From Ferrimonas sp048263965 (GTDB taxonomy: Bacteria; Pseudomonadota; Gammaproteobacteria; Enterobacterales; Shewanellaceae), in contig NZ_JBLXDO010000001.1 in assembly GCF_048263965.1 (NCBI RefSeq), forward strand, positions 248,001-312,000: a stretch of 64,000 nucleotides of DNA, given 5' to 3'. The notes under the pieces were generated by a model that saw nothing but the letters and a program-made list of their open reading frames with translations, did not search any database and was not told the origin of the DNA. Positions 23,816 through 33,696 of this stretch are shown here, piece after piece; positions within the stretch are counted from its first letter, which is position 1, and each line of letters begins with the position of its first letter. The translations under genes and the position numbers were made by a program.

Positions 23816-24970
23816 ATGAGTACTCACAAGCCCGCCACCATTGTTGCCCGTGAAGGGATTGATACTGACCTGACTCATGGTGCCGTGGTGCCACCTGTCT
23901 ACCTGTCCACCAACTACACCTTTGCCGGCTTCAACGAGCCACGCCAATACGATTACACCCGCTCCGGCAACCCCACCCGGGATAGCCTGGGCAACGCCCT
24001 GGCACAGCTGGAGGAGGGGGCTGGCGCGGTGATCACCGCCACCGGCATGGCGGCGGTCAACCTGGCGGTGAGCCTGCTAAAGCCTGGCGAGCGCCTGGTG
24101 GTGCCCCACGATTGTTACGGCGGCAGCTACCGCCTGTTCACCAGCCTGGCCGCCAAGGGTGCGTTTGAGCTGTCCGTGGTGGATCAGGGGGATGAGCAGG
24201 CCCTGGCCGAAGCCCTGGCGAAGAGCCCCAAGATGGTGTGGCTGGAAACCCCGAGCAATCCGCTGCTGCGCGTGGTGGATGTGGAGAAGGTGGCCAAGGT
24301 GGCCAAAGAGGCCGGTGCCCTGGTGGTGGCGGACAACACCTTCCTCTCCCCTGTGCTGCAGAAGCCTCTGAACCTGGGGGCGGACATCGTGGTTCACTCC
24401 ACCACCAAGTACATCAACGGTCACTCCGACGTGGTTGGCGGGGCGGTGATTGCCCGCGAGCCGGAGCTGGCGGAAACCCTGGCCTGGTGGGGCAACTGCC
24501 TGGGCATCACCGGTGCCCCCTTTGACTCCTTCCTGACCCTGCGCGGCCTGCGCACCCTGCCGCTGCGTATGCGCCAGCACCAGGAGAACGCCGAAGCGGT
24601 GGTCGCCCTGCTGGAGAGCCACCCTGCGGTGGCCAGGGTGCATTATCCCGGTTTGGTTTCCCATCCTGGCCATGAGCTGGCCAAGCGTCAGCAGAGCGGT
24701 TTCGGTGCCATGCTCAGCTTCGAACTTAAGGGCGGCGAGCAGCAGGTGCGTGATTTCCTGGCTCAGCTGGAGCTGTTCTCCCTGGCGGAGAGTCTGGGCG
24801 GGGTAGAGAGCCTGGTGGCTCACCCAGCCACCATGACCCACGCTGCCATGGCGCCGGAAGCCCGTCGCGCCGCCGGCATCGAAGACACCCTGATTCGCCT
24901 CTCCGTGGGCATCGAAGACAGTGAGGACCTGGTGGCGGACCTGCGCCAGGCCCTGGAGGCTCTGCAGTGA
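23816..24970 (+). CDS. metB: Cystathionine gamma-synthase
   Basis: MetB joins O-succinylhomoserine and cysteine with PLP. The 384-residue product has YDYTRSGNPTRDSLGNALAQLE, ITATGMAAVNLAVSLL, VVPHDCYGGSYRLF, VADNTFLSPVLQKPL and the PLP-lysine motif VHSTTKYINGHSDVVGG. The gene order metB-metL-metF behind met boxes supports the synthase over related lyases. Its stop overlaps the metL GTG start. Confidence 0.95.
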   Translation: MSTHKPATIVAREGIDTDLTHGAVVPPVYLSTNYTFAGFNEPRQYDYTRSGNPTRDSLGNALAQLEEGAGAVITATGMAAVNLAVSLLKPGERLVVPHDCYGGSYRLFTSLAAKGAFELSVVDQGDEQALAEALAKSPKMVWLETPSNPLLRVVDVEKVAKVAKEAGALVVADNTFLSPVLQKPLNLGADIVVHSTTKYINGHSDVVGGAVIAREPELAETLAWWGNCLGITGAPFDSFLTLRGLRTLPLRMRQHQENAEAVVALLESHPAVARVHYPGLVSHPGHELAKRQQSGFGAMLSFELKGGEQQVRDFLAQLELFSLAESLGGVESLVAHPATMTHAAMAPEARRAAGIEDTLIRLSVGIEDSEDLVADLRQALEALQ

Positions 24971-27336
24971 CAGTGAAGCAGCTGCACAAGTTCGGTGGTT
25001 CCAGCCTGGCAGACGCCGAGTGTTACCACCGGGTCGCCCACATACTGCAGACCCACGGTCACGCCGGGGATCTGGTGGTGGTCTCTGCCGCAGGCAAGAC
25101 CACCAATGCCCTGCTGGAACTGCTGCGGCTGGCCCGTCATGGTCACAACTACGCGGAAGAGCTGGATCAGCTGAAGGCATTCCAACTGGGGCTGGTGACC
25201 GACACCCTGGGGGAGTCGGGGCAGTCCCTGACCCATCAGCTGGCTGCTGACATCGACCACATCGATCAGGCCCTGGCTGCCGATCCGAGAGATTGCGCCG
25301 CCATCCAGGCGTTCGGTGAGTTGTGGTCTGCCCGCTTGCTGGCGGCTCTGCTGAGCAAGCTCGGCGCTCCGGCGACTGCCCTGGACGCCAGAGATTTCCT
25401 GTTGCTGGATGACAGCGTCCAGCCCCGCCCGGATTGGGGGCAATCCTCCGAGAACCTGCATCGCGCTCTGGCGCAGCGCCCCAACCAGCGTGTGGTGATC
25501 ACCGGCTACTTTGGGGCCAACGGCCAGGGGCGCACCCGTCTGCTGGGACGCAACGGTTCTGACTACAGTGCCACCCTCATCGGTGCCCTGGCCGAAGTGA
25601 CTGAGGTGACCATCTGGACCGACGTGCCCGGCATCTACAACGCCGATCCCAACCTGCTGGCGGACGCCCGTCTGCAGGGCAGCCTCAGCCTGGATGAAGC
25701 GGATCAACTGGCTCGCCTGGGCTCCCCGGTTCTGCACAGCCGTACCCTGCAGCCCCTGCGTCAGGTGGCGCTGGCTCTGAATGTTCGCTCCAGCTACACC
25801 CCGGACAGCCCTTTTACCCGCATCCTGCCCAGAGGCAATGAGCAGACCGAACCTGTGGTCACCAGCCTCAGCCGGGTAACCCTGTTCCGTTTCAAAGGCA
25901 AAGCCCCCGCTTTTCACCAGTTGTGTGACTGGTTGGCGCAGCAGGGTTTGCCGCCCCTGGCCCACTACGACCAATCATTAGCCCTGGCCCTGACCTGTGA
26001 GCAGGCCAAGGCCCTCGGCAGTGAGTTGGCGGACCAGGCGAAGAAACTGGGCCTGACCCTGCTCAGCAGCGGCGACGATTACGGCCTGGTGGGGCTGGTG
26101 AGTCAGCACCCAGGTCGACTGGCTGGGGCCTTCTCCCGCCTGCTTAGTCGCAGCGCCTTGCCCTGTTGTCGCCACGATCAGGCCCTGGTCACCCTGGTGC
26201 CGGCTCGCGAGGTGACCGCACTGGTGGAGTCCATTCACCGCCGCTGTGCCGGCCCCCGCAAGCGCATCGGACTGGTGCTGGCGGGCAAGGGCAACATCGG
26301 TTCCGCCTGGCTGGATCTCTTCGCCCTGCAACAGCAGCAGCTCAACGACGAGTTTGAGGCTGAGATGCGGCTGGTGGGGATCATCGGCTCCCAACACTAT
26401 TTGATCGATGAAGCGGGTATCGAGCCCAATAGCGGACTGGCCCGCTACCAGGATGAAGCCCTGGAGTTTGCCTCTCTGGAGTGGCTGGATCAGGCCGCCG
26501 CCATGGATCTGGATGAGGTGGTGCTGCTGGACATCACCGCCTCGGCCACCCTGGCGCTGCACTATCCTGAAATTGTGGCCGCCGGCCTGCACCTGGTCAG
26601 CGCCAATAAGCAGGCGGGCAGCGGCCCGGGTGCCTTCTATCAGGAGCTGCAGCGCCAGCTGTCCAACTGCCACCGTTACTGGCGCTATAACGCCTCGGTG
26701 GGCGCCGGACTGCCGGTGTTCTACAGCATCGATGACCTAAAGCGCAGCGGTGATGCCATCACTTCGGTGTCCGGGGTGTTTTCCGGCACCCTGAGCTGGT
26801 TGTTCGATCACTTCGATCGCGGTGGCCCCTTCTCCGAGCTGGTGCTCAACGCCAAGGCTCAGGGGCTGACTGAGCCCGACCCCAGGGATGACCTGTCCGG
26901 CCGGGACATGCAGCGCAAACTGCTGATTCTCGCCCGTGAACTGGGACTGAACCTGGAGCTGGAGCAGATTGAGCTGGAGTCCCTGGTGCCAGAGGCGTTG
27001 GCGGATCTGCCCCTGAACCAGTTCCTGGAGCGCATCGGAGAGCTGGACCCTGTGATGCAGGGGGCCGCCGACAGCGCCAAAGAGAAGGGCCTGGCCCTGA
27101 GATACGCCGCCAGCCTGACCATAGAGGCGGGCGAGGTGAAGGCCCGTGTGGGTCTGGAGCAGGTAGATCAGAGTCACCCCTTCGCCAACCTGCCTGCGGG
27201 GGACAATCAGTTCCTGTTCCTCAGCAAGCATTACCCCAATGGCCTGGTGATTCAGGGCCCTGGGGCCGGAAGGGAAGTGACCGCCGCCGCGGTTCAGTCC
27301 GATTTTGTAGCCATTTGCCGACGTCTGCTTCACTGA
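24967..27336 (+). CDS. metL: Bifunctional aspartokinase II / homoserine dehydrogenase II
   Basis: MetL phosphorylates aspartate and reduces aspartate semialdehyde in the methionine branch. The 789-residue product (E. coli MetL has 810) starts with the kinase signature HKFGGSSLAD and LLGRNGSDYSATLIGAL, has a regulatory linker, then the dehydrogenase NAD-binding region (IGLVLAGKGNIGSAWLDLF) and substrate motifs HLVSANKQAGSG and SVGAGLPVFYSIDDL. The start is GTG, overlapping the metB stop (GTGA). Confidence 0.96.
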   Translation: MTVKQLHKFGGSSLADAECYHRVAHILQTHGHAGDLVVVSAAGKTTNALLELLRLARHGHNYAEELDQLKAFQLGLVTDTLGESGQSLTHQLAADIDHIDQALAADPRDCAAIQAFGELWSARLLAALLSKLGAPATALDARDFLLLDDSVQPRPDWGQSSENLHRALAQRPNQRVVITGYFGANGQGRTRLLGRNGSDYSATLIGALAEVTEVTIWTDVPGIYNADPNLLADARLQGSLSLDEADQLARLGSPVLHSRTLQPLRQVALALNVRSSYTPDSPFTRILPRGNEQTEPVVTSLSRVTLFRFKGKAPAFHQLCDWLAQQGLPPLAHYDQSLALALTCEQAKALGSELADQAKKLGLTLLSSGDDYGLVGLVSQHPGRLAGAFSRLLSRSALPCCRHDQALVTLVPAREVTALVESIHRRCAGPRKRIGLVLAGKGNIGSAWLDLFALQQQQLNDEFEAEMRLVGIIGSQHYLIDEAGIEPNSGLARYQDEALEFASLEWLDQAAAMDLDEVVLLDITASATLALHYPEIVAAGLHLVSANKQAGSGPGAFYQELQRQLSNCHRYWRYNASVGAGLPVFYSIDDLKRSGDAITSVSGVFSGTLSWLFDHFDRGGPFSELVLNAKAQGLTEPDPRDDLSGRDMQRKLLILARELGLNLELEQIELESLVPEALADLPLNQFLERIGELDPVMQGAADSAKEKGLALRYAASLTIEAGEVKARVGLEQVDQSHPFANLPAGDNQFLFLSKHYPNGLVIQGPGAGREVTAAAVQSDFVAICRRLLH

Positions 27337-27367
27337 GCCGGACGCACGTTTTACGGGAGTAGTATCA

Positions 27368-28249
27368 ATGGGATTTCATCACGCACAGCAGTTAGAAGCC
27401 CTGAACGAGCGTTTGAGCCACCTGAAAGATATCCAGGTTTCCTTCGAGTTCTTCCCCCCCTCCACCGAGGAGATGGAGCAGACCCTGTGGAACTCGGTTG
27501 AACGGCTGGCGCCGCTGAAGCCCCGCTTCGTTTCCGTGACCTATGGGGCCAACTCCGGGGTACGGGATCGAACCCACAAGGTGATCGAGAAGATCCACAA
27601 CCAGACCGATCTGGTGGCCGCCCCTCATCTGACCGTGGTGGACGCCACCGAAGAGGAGCTGCGTGGCCTGGCCAATCAGTACTGGGAGCAGGGCGTGCGC
27701 CACATCGTCGCCCTGCGTGGCGACCTGCCGGAGGGGCAGGGCCGCCCCGACCGTTTCGCGGTGGACCTGGTGAAGCTGCTGAAGGAGGAGCATGACTTCG
27801 AGATCTCCGTGGCCGCTTATCCTGAGGTGCATCCCGAGGCCGCCAGTGCCCAGGCGGATCTCATCAACCTCAAACGTAAGGTGGATGCCGGAGCCAATCG
27901 CGCCATCACCCAGTTTTTCTATGACATCGAAGCCTACCTGCGCTTCCGTGACCGCTGTGCCGCCGCCGGCATCGACGTGGAGATTGTCCCGGGCATCCTG
28001 CCGGTGACCAACTACCGTCAGTTGCTGAAGTTTGCCGGGTTCACCAATGTCCATGTCCCCAACTGGCTGCACCACATGTTTGATGGCCTGGATGACGACC
28101 CGGCGACCCGCAAACTGGTGGGGGCCAACGTTGCCATCGAGATGGCTAAGGTGCTGGCCAAAGAGGGGGTGAGGGAGTTCCACTTCTACACCCTGAACCG
28201 GGCTGAGCTGAGCTACGCCATCTGCCACGCCCTGGGGGTGCGCCCCTAA
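27368..28249 (+). CDS. metF: 5,10-methylenetetrahydrofolate reductase
   Basis: MetF makes 5-methyl-THF, the methyl donor for methionine synthesis, with FAD. The 293-residue product has VSFEFFPPSTEEMEQTLW, FVSVTYGANSGVRDRT, HIVALRGDLPEGQGRP, AAYPEVHPEA and ITQFFYDIEAYLRF. It follows metL by 31 bases with GGGAG upstream, and is followed by a hairpin. Confidence 0.97.
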   Translation: MGFHHAQQLEALNERLSHLKDIQVSFEFFPPSTEEMEQTLWNSVERLAPLKPRFVSVTYGANSGVRDRTHKVIEKIHNQTDLVAAPHLTVVDATEEELRGLANQYWEQGVRHIVALRGDLPEGQGRPDRFAVDLVKLLKEEHDFEISVAAYPEVHPEAASAQADLINLKRKVDAGANRAITQFFYDIEAYLRFRDRCAAAGIDVEIVPGILPVTNYRQLLKFAGFTNVHVPNWLHHMFDGLDDDPATRKLVGANVAIEMAKVLAKEGVREFHFYTLNRAELSYAICHALGVRP

Positions 28250-28255
28250 GCCTCA

Positions 28256-28279
28256 AACGGCTGCCACTGGGCAGCCGTT
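28256..28279 (+). terminator. Probable terminator after metF
   Basis: AACGGCTGCC - ACTG - GGCAGCCGTT is a perfect ten-pair stem, but the tail (GTCTTATC) is poor in T. Confidence 0.65.
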
Positions 28280-28533
28280 GTCTTATCTGGGGCCGGTGAC
28301 AATTTCATGACGTTTTGACCGGTGCGGTGATGAAGCGCCCTGTTCAAGTTTTGTTCTGCGCTACAATTTAGCCCCGCTTATATTCACTGAAATTCATGTG
28401 AAAAATGTTGTGATTTCGCTCGAAAATTTAGCGGTTTGCCTATGGGTGCACAGGTGTAAGTTTGACAGCGGTCAAGTTCTTGAGTCAGGGCAACTGTCAA
28501 AATGCCGACACCCTACATAAGAACATCCATCTC

Positions 28534-30108
28534 ATGCGCAACAATCAACCGGTTACCGAACGAGAGCAGCCCGTTAATCTGGACTCCATCCTGCTTTCCA
28601 CTACCAATCTGGACGGCGACGTCAAGTACGCCAACCAGGACTTCAGCGACATCTGCGGCTACTCCTTCGACGAGCTCCACGGTGAGGAGCACAACATCGT
28701 CCGTCACCCGGACATGCCGCCGGTGGCCTTCGAGTCCATGTGGGACACGATCAAGTCCGGCACGCCCTGGATTGGGGTAGTGAAAAACCGCTGTAAGAAC
28801 GGTGATTACTACTGGGTGAACGCCTACATCGCCCCCGTCTATGAAGATGGCAAGCTGCATGAGTACCAGTCGGTGCGTCGTAAGCCCACCTCGGAGCAGG
28901 TGGAGCGCGCCGACCGCATCTACAAGGCGGTGAACGCCGGCAAGACCCCCAGAGAGCTGAAGCCCAGCATTCTGGGCTTTGGTGGCAAATTGATGCTATG
29001 GACCCTGGCGGCCACCTCTCTGACCGCCGTGGGTGCCATCTACTCGCCCATTGCGGCGGGCCTGGCCGGGGCCGCCGTGGCCGCCCTGGGCATTCACAGC
29101 CTGCTGTCGCCCCTGCGTAAACTGGTCGGCACCGCCACCAGCATCATCGACGATCCGGTTGCTCGTGGGGTGTACTCCGGTCGTCAGGATGAGATTGGTA
29201 AGGTGGATCTGGCGATGCACTTCCTGGTGACTGAGACCGGCGGCGTAGTAGGGCGCATGGCCGACTCTGCCGGGTCCATCAGCGAACAGAGTACAGAGCT
29301 GACCTACACCATCAACGAGACCCGGGATCGGGCGGATCAGCAGAGCCAGCAGACCAGCCAGGCGGCCACCGCTATGGAGGAGATGACCGCCAGCTTTGCC
29401 GAGGTGAACAACAACACCCAGATTGCCGCCGAAGAGATGGGGCGCAGCCACCAGGCCGCCGAGCAGGGCCATGACCGCCTGGAAACGGTGATCGAGGCGA
29501 TCAACAAGCTCAGCGAAGAGGTGGGCCACTTCTCCGAAGTGGTGGCCTCCATCGAAGAGGACAGCCGCGAGATCAACGGGGTGCTGGAGGTGATCCGGGG
29601 CATCGCCGATCAGACCAACCTGCTGGCCCTCAATGCCGCCATCGAAGCGGCTCGTGCCGGGGAGTCGGGCCGGGGCTTCGCGGTGGTGGCCGACGAGGTG
29701 CGTCAGCTCTCCAGTCGCACCAGCGAGTCCACCACCCAGATCGAGCAGATCGTCTCCAAGTTCCAGGAAAGCACCCGCCGCGCCACCGAAGCGATGGAAG
29801 CGGGCCAGACTCAGGCCAGTCGTTCCGTGGAGCTGGCCGAGGAGGCGGACGCTGCCTTCGAACAGCTGCGCGCGTCCATCAACCGCATCGCCGAGATGTC
29901 CGAGCACAACGCCACCGCCATGGGGCAGCAGACCACGGTAGCCAGTGAGATCAGTCAGGCGATCCAGGTGATCAGTGAACTGGCCCAGGAGAGCCTGGAT
30001 CAGACCGAGCTGGCCAAGGATCGCAGTGAACAGATGAATCGCCTGGCGGACAAGACCCATGGTCTGTCCCAGCAGTTCTGGAAGCAAAGCGTACAACGCG
30101 AATACTAA
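28534..30108 (+). CDS. Aer-like PAS chemoreceptor, first of a tandem pair
   Basis: A 524-residue methyl-accepting protein. The PAS domain (about residues 15-120) carries the Aer signature NIVRHPDMPPVAFESMW and GTPWIGVVKNRCKNGDYYWVNAY, which in Aer binds FAD and senses redox state. A hydrophobic hairpin (LMLWTLAATSLTAVGAIY plus following segment) anchors it without a periplasmic domain. Then come a linker and the MCP signalling hairpin with tip LLALNAAIEAARAGESGRGF. The C-terminus WKQSVQREY lacks a CheR-binding pentapeptide. ATG at 28534 is chosen because it gives exactly the same length and start (MRNNQPVT) as the next gene. An energy-taxis role is inferred. Confidence 0.9.
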   Translation: MRNNQPVTEREQPVNLDSILLSTTNLDGDVKYANQDFSDICGYSFDELHGEEHNIVRHPDMPPVAFESMWDTIKSGTPWIGVVKNRCKNGDYYWVNAYIAPVYEDGKLHEYQSVRRKPTSEQVERADRIYKAVNAGKTPRELKPSILGFGGKLMLWTLAATSLTAVGAIYSPIAAGLAGAAVAALGIHSLLSPLRKLVGTATSIIDDPVARGVYSGRQDEIGKVDLAMHFLVTETGGVVGRMADSAGSISEQSTELTYTINETRDRADQQSQQTSQAATAMEEMTASFAEVNNNTQIAAEEMGRSHQAAEQGHDRLETVIEAINKLSEEVGHFSEVVASIEEDSREINGVLEVIRGIADQTNLLALNAAIEAARAGESGRGFAVVADEVRQLSSRTSESTTQIEQIVSKFQESTRRATEAMEAGQTQASRSVELAEEADAAFEQLRASINRIAEMSEHNATAMGQQTTVASEISQAIQVISELAQESLDQTELAKDRSEQMNRLADKTHGLSQQFWKQSVQREY

Positions 30109-30320
30109 GCACGGATTATTCGAATAGATGCACTACCGCGGGTCGCGTCAGCGCCCGCGGTTCTGTTCACAAAGCTGTCATAAATGATCGGCTTCTCCTC
30201 TCCTTCCCCCTGATTTTATTGGTTAGCTCATTTAACGTATCAATAACGTGATGTGGGTCATATCCCGGTTCGAAGGGGTTTGCCAGAATGGCGCCACTTA
30301 TAAAAAAAGCCCCGATCACC

Positions 30321-31895
30321 ATGCGCAATAATCAACCGGTTACCCAGAAAGAGAAGACGCTCAGTCGTGATTGCATCCTGCTGTCCACCACGGACCTGGA
30401 TGGCAACATCAAGTACGCCAATGAGACCTTCATCGAGGTCGGGGAGTACTCATTCGAGGAGCTGCATCGCCAACCCCACAACATCGTGCGTCACCCGGAT
30501 ATGCCTCCGGCGGCGTTCAACTCCTTGTGGGAGAGAGTGAAGTCAGGCCAGCCCTGGATGGGGGTGGTGAAGAACCGCGCCAAGAGCGGCGATCACTACT
30601 GGGTCAACGCCTATGTGGCGCCGGTGTATGAGAACGGCAAGATTCATGAGTACCAGTCGGTGCGCCGCAAGCCCACCGACGCACAGGTGGCCTCGGCAGA
30701 GCGCATCTACTCGGCGATCAATCAGGGCAAGACTCCCAAAGAGCTGCGCAAAGACGTTCTGGGTTTCGGTGGTCGACTGATGCTGTGGGCCGCCTCGGTG
30801 AGCGCCGCTACCGCCGCCGGAGCCGTGTACTCGCCTGTGGCTGCCGGTGTTGCCGGTGGTCTGCTGGGTGTCGCCGGCATCTACGGCCTGTTGGCCCCCT
30901 TCCGGGCCCTGGTGGAGACCGCCAACAACATCATTGCCGATCCCATTGCCCAGGGGGTGTACACCGGCCGCCAGGATGAGATCGGCAAGCTGGATCTGGC
31001 GATGCACTTCCTGGTCACCGAGACCGGGGGTGTAGTAGGGCGCATGGCGGATTCCGCCGGCTCCATCAGTGAGCAGAGCCTGAACCTGACCTCCACCATC
31101 AACGACACCCGCGAGCGGGCCGACAGCCAGAGTCAGCAAACCAGCCAGGCGGCCACCGCCATGGAGGAGATGACCGCCAGCTTCGCCGAGGTGAACAGCA
31201 ACACCCAGAGCGCCGCCGAAGAGATGGGCCGCAGTCATACCGCCGCCGAGCAGGGTCACGACCGTCTGATGACGGTGATCGAGGCGATCAACAAGCTCAG
31301 CGAAGAGGTGGGGCACTTCTCCGAAGTGGTGGCCTCCATCGAGCGCGACAGCCGTGACATCAGCGGCGTGCTGGACGTTATCCGTGGCATCGCCGAGCAG
31401 ACCAACCTGCTGGCCCTGAACGCCGCCATTGAGGCGGCCCGTGCCGGTGAGTCCGGCCGCGGCTTCGCCGTGGTGGCCGACGAGGTGCGTCAGCTCTCCA
31501 GCCGCACCAGCGAGTCCACCGCTCAGATCGAAACCATCGTCAACAAGTTCCAGGACAGCACCCGCCGTGCTACCGAGGCGATGCAGGCGGGCCAGACCCA
31601 GGCCAGCCGCTCTGTGGAGCTGGCAGAGGAAGCGGACGCCGCCTTCGAGCAGCTGCGCGCCTCCATCAATCGCATCACCGAGATGTCCGAGCACAACGCC
31701 ACCGCCATGGGTCAGCAGACCACGGTGGCCAGTGAGATCAGCGGGGCAATTCAGGTGATCAGCGAGCTGGCGGAGCAGAGCCTGGAACAGACCGAGATGG
31801 CCAAGGACCGTTGTGAGCAGATGAGCCGTTTGTCCACCAAGACCCACGGTCTGTCCCAGCAGTTCTGGAAGCAGAGCGTTCAGCGGGAGTACTGA
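30321..31895 (+). CDS. Aer-like PAS chemoreceptor, second of a tandem pair
   Basis: A 524-residue paralogue of the preceding gene with the same layout: PAS (HNIVRHPDMPPAAFNSLW, GQPWMGVVKNRAKSGDHYWV), a membrane hairpin (LMLWAASVSAATAAGAVY), and an MCP domain with the same LLALNAAIEAARAGESGRGF tip and identical WKQSVQREY end. The signalling half is nearly the same as the first copy, while the PAS and membrane parts differ more. A palindrome-like CGTGATGTGGGTCATA near 30247 could be a CRP-type site. No good ribosome site is visible; the start is set by alignment with the first copy. Confidence 0.9.
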   Translation: MRNNQPVTQKEKTLSRDCILLSTTDLDGNIKYANETFIEVGEYSFEELHRQPHNIVRHPDMPPAAFNSLWERVKSGQPWMGVVKNRAKSGDHYWVNAYVAPVYENGKIHEYQSVRRKPTDAQVASAERIYSAINQGKTPKELRKDVLGFGGRLMLWAASVSAATAAGAVYSPVAAGVAGGLLGVAGIYGLLAPFRALVETANNIIADPIAQGVYTGRQDEIGKLDLAMHFLVTETGGVVGRMADSAGSISEQSLNLTSTINDTRERADSQSQQTSQAATAMEEMTASFAEVNSNTQSAAEEMGRSHTAAEQGHDRLMTVIEAINKLSEEVGHFSEVVASIERDSRDISGVLDVIRGIAEQTNLLALNAAIEAARAGESGRGFAVVADEVRQLSSRTSESTAQIETIVNKFQDSTRRATEAMQAGQTQASRSVELAEEADAAFEQLRASINRITEMSEHNATAMGQQTTVASEISGAIQVISELAEQSLEQTEMAKDRCEQMSRLSTKTHGLSQQFWKQSVQREY

Positions 31896-31912
31896 GTCGC
31901 ACCAAACAGAGA

Positions 31913-31945
31913 AAAGCCCCGGTCATCCGGGGCTTTTTTGTGGCT
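31913..31945. terminator. Terminator between the second receptor and the sigma-54 regulator; copy 1 of a repeated sequence
   Basis: AAAGCCCCGG - TCAT - CCGGGGCTTT with a T-run, followed by GTGGCT. The same sequence recurs at 37093-37126 with one extra T. It serves convergent genes. Confidence 0.9.
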
Positions 31946-31960
31946 GGGTAAGTGTGTGGC

Positions 31961-33598
31961 TCAGGAGACGCCATACTCCTTGAGTTTGCGATAGAGGGTG
32001 GCAATGCCCAACTGCAGCGCCTGGGCGGCCTGCTGCTTATCGCCGCCACAGGCGTCAAGCACCGATAGGATGTAGTCCCGCTCCACCGCCTTCAGAGGAC
32101 GAATCTGGGTGTCGACCTTGGGTTCGTCGATGGCCGCCGAGATCTCCCGGGGCAGATCCTCCGGCTCAATCCACTCCCCCTGACACAGGGCAACGGCCCG
32201 CTCCATGGCGTTATGCAGCTCCCTGACATTCCCAGGCCAGCGGTAGTTCATCAGCCTCTGTATTGCGGCGCGGGAGAGGCCGATGATGTTGCGGTTCATC
32301 TCGCTGCTGAATTTGTAGAGGAACTGGTTGGCCAGGGGCAGAATATCTTCGCCGCGCTGGTTCAGCGGCGGGATGTCCAGCTCAATCACCTTGAGGCGGT
32401 AGAGCAGATCCAGCCTGAAACGTCCCGCCTCGACCTCTTGCTCCAGGTCGCGGTTGGTGGCGGCGATGATGCGGACATTAAAGGGGCGGGACAGGTTTTC
32501 GCCCACCCGCTTCACTTCGCGCTCCTGCAGGGCACGAAGCAGCTTGACCTGCATATTGAGGCTGGTTTCCCCAATCTCGTCCAGAAACAGGGTGCCGCCA
32601 TCCGCTTCCTCAAACAGGCCGGCCCTGGCACGGTCGGCGCCGGTGAAGGCACCCTTGGCGTGACCAAAGAGTTCGGACTCCAGCAGGGTTTCGCTGAGGG
32701 CGCCGCAGTTCACCGTGATGAAGGGGCGCTCCTTTCGGGAGGAGCAGTGGTGTACGTAGCGACTGACCTGCTCCTTGCCCACGCCGCTGTCGCCGGTGAC
32801 CAGGATGGAGGAGTCCACCTGAGCGACCCGGCGGGCCATCTCCATCAGTTTCTGCATCGGTTGGCTGCGTACCACGAAGCCGGGAATGGGGTCGGTATCG
32901 TCGTTGAACAGAGCCAGCTCCCGCTTCTTCTGGTCCAGTCGTCGCTCCAGATCGTGAAACTTGTCGGTCAGCCTGGCCAGCAGGCTGTCGGTGTCCGTGG
33001 TTTCGAAATAGGGCAGGTGAGGGGTGAGTTCCTCTCCCCACTCCTCGCGAAACCGACCGACGATGTGGCAGCTGTCTGCACCGCAGGCGCAGCAGCGGTC
33101 TTCGATGAAGTAGACCTCTCGTCCGGTCTTGCCGGTCTCATAACCACTGGCAAACCCCACCAGGGTCCAGCACACCCCCTCCTTGGCCTGGCCAAACAGC
33201 TGCAGGTGTTGCTCCGCTTCGTAGGAGTCGGCCAGGGTCGATTCGATCAGCGGGCGTCCCTCCTGGCCATCTCCCACGATGATTTTGGTGGTGTTCACCA
33301 GACCGAAGAGGCGATGCAGGTGCTCGCCGCCATGACCTTCGGAGACCACGTCGGGAAACTCCTCCTCCAGCATCTTGGCGGTGCGCCAGCCGTGGGCATA
33401 GCCGAAGCGGGTCAGCACCTTGCGGGCGCCTTTGCGGCCCAGGGTATCGATAAGCTCCTTGCGGAGCAGGCCCAGTGCCAGCGCATCGAAGATCAGCACG
33501 CGCTGCTGCATAAAGCGAACCAGTGAGTCGTTTGGCGAAACGGTCAGCAGGTCTTTCAGGGTTAATTCTGAGGCTTTCATAATCTGGCTCGGCTTCAT
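31961..33598 (-). CDS. Sigma-54-dependent activator with XylR_N and V4R sensor domains
   Basis: A 545-residue enhancer-binding protein. The N-terminal XylR_N domain (about 25-125: LLRKELIDTLGRKGARKVL, FGYAHGWRTAKMLEEEF) and V4R domain (about 130-195: GREVYFIEDRCCACGADSCHIVGRF, with its cysteine cluster) form the sensor half known from XylR/DmpR, which bind aromatic effectors directly. A short linker precedes the AAA+ domain: VTGDSGVGKEQV, the sigma-54 loop ELFGHAKGAFTGA, GTLFLDEIGE, RLDLLYRLKV. The C-terminus is a Fis-type HTH (GGDKQQAAQALQLGIATLYRKLKEYG). It is divergent from the reductase operon. ATG at 33598 is used; ATG at 33580 is possible. Confidence 0.92.
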   Translation of the reverse strand: MKPSQIMKASELTLKDLLTVSPNDSLVRFMQQRVLIFDALALGLLRKELIDTLGRKGARKVLTRFGYAHGWRTAKMLEEEFPDVVSEGHGGEHLHRLFGLVNTTKIIVGDGQEGRPLIESTLADSYEAEQHLQLFGQAKEGVCWTLVGFASGYETGKTGREVYFIEDRCCACGADSCHIVGRFREEWGEELTPHLPYFETTDTDSLLARLTDKFHDLERRLDQKKRELALFNDDTDPIPGFVVRSQPMQKLMEMARRVAQVDSSILVTGDSGVGKEQVSRYVHHCSSRKERPFITVNCGALSETLLESELFGHAKGAFTGADRARAGLFEEADGGTLFLDEIGETSLNMQVKLLRALQEREVKRVGENLSRPFNVRIIAATNRDLEQEVEAGRFRLDLLYRLKVIELDIPPLNQRGEDILPLANQFLYKFSSEMNRNIIGLSRAAIQRLMNYRWPGNVRELHNAMERAVALCQGEWIEPEDLPREISAAIDEPKVDTQIRPLKAVERDYILSVLDACGGDKQQAAQALQLGIATLYRKLKEYGVS

Positions 33599-33601
33599 GA
33601 T

Positions 33602-33634
33602 TATCGATTTGATAATGAATATATCAATCTGATA
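33602..33634. promoter_or_regulatory. Paired palindromic sites, probable enhancer for the sigma-54 activator
   Basis: TATCGATTTGATA (33602-33614) and TATCAATCTGATA (33622-33634) are two 13-base palindromes differing at two positions. Their centres are 20 bases apart, about two helical turns, so they face the same side. They lie 63-110 bases upstream of the -24/-12 promoter and directly upstream of the regulator's own start, as expected for an activator that also controls itself. Confidence 0.7.
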
Positions 33635-33696
33635 ATTGGCGCTTCATAAAAATGATTCATTTGAGACTTCCTTCAAGAAATATTGCCTAAAACGTG

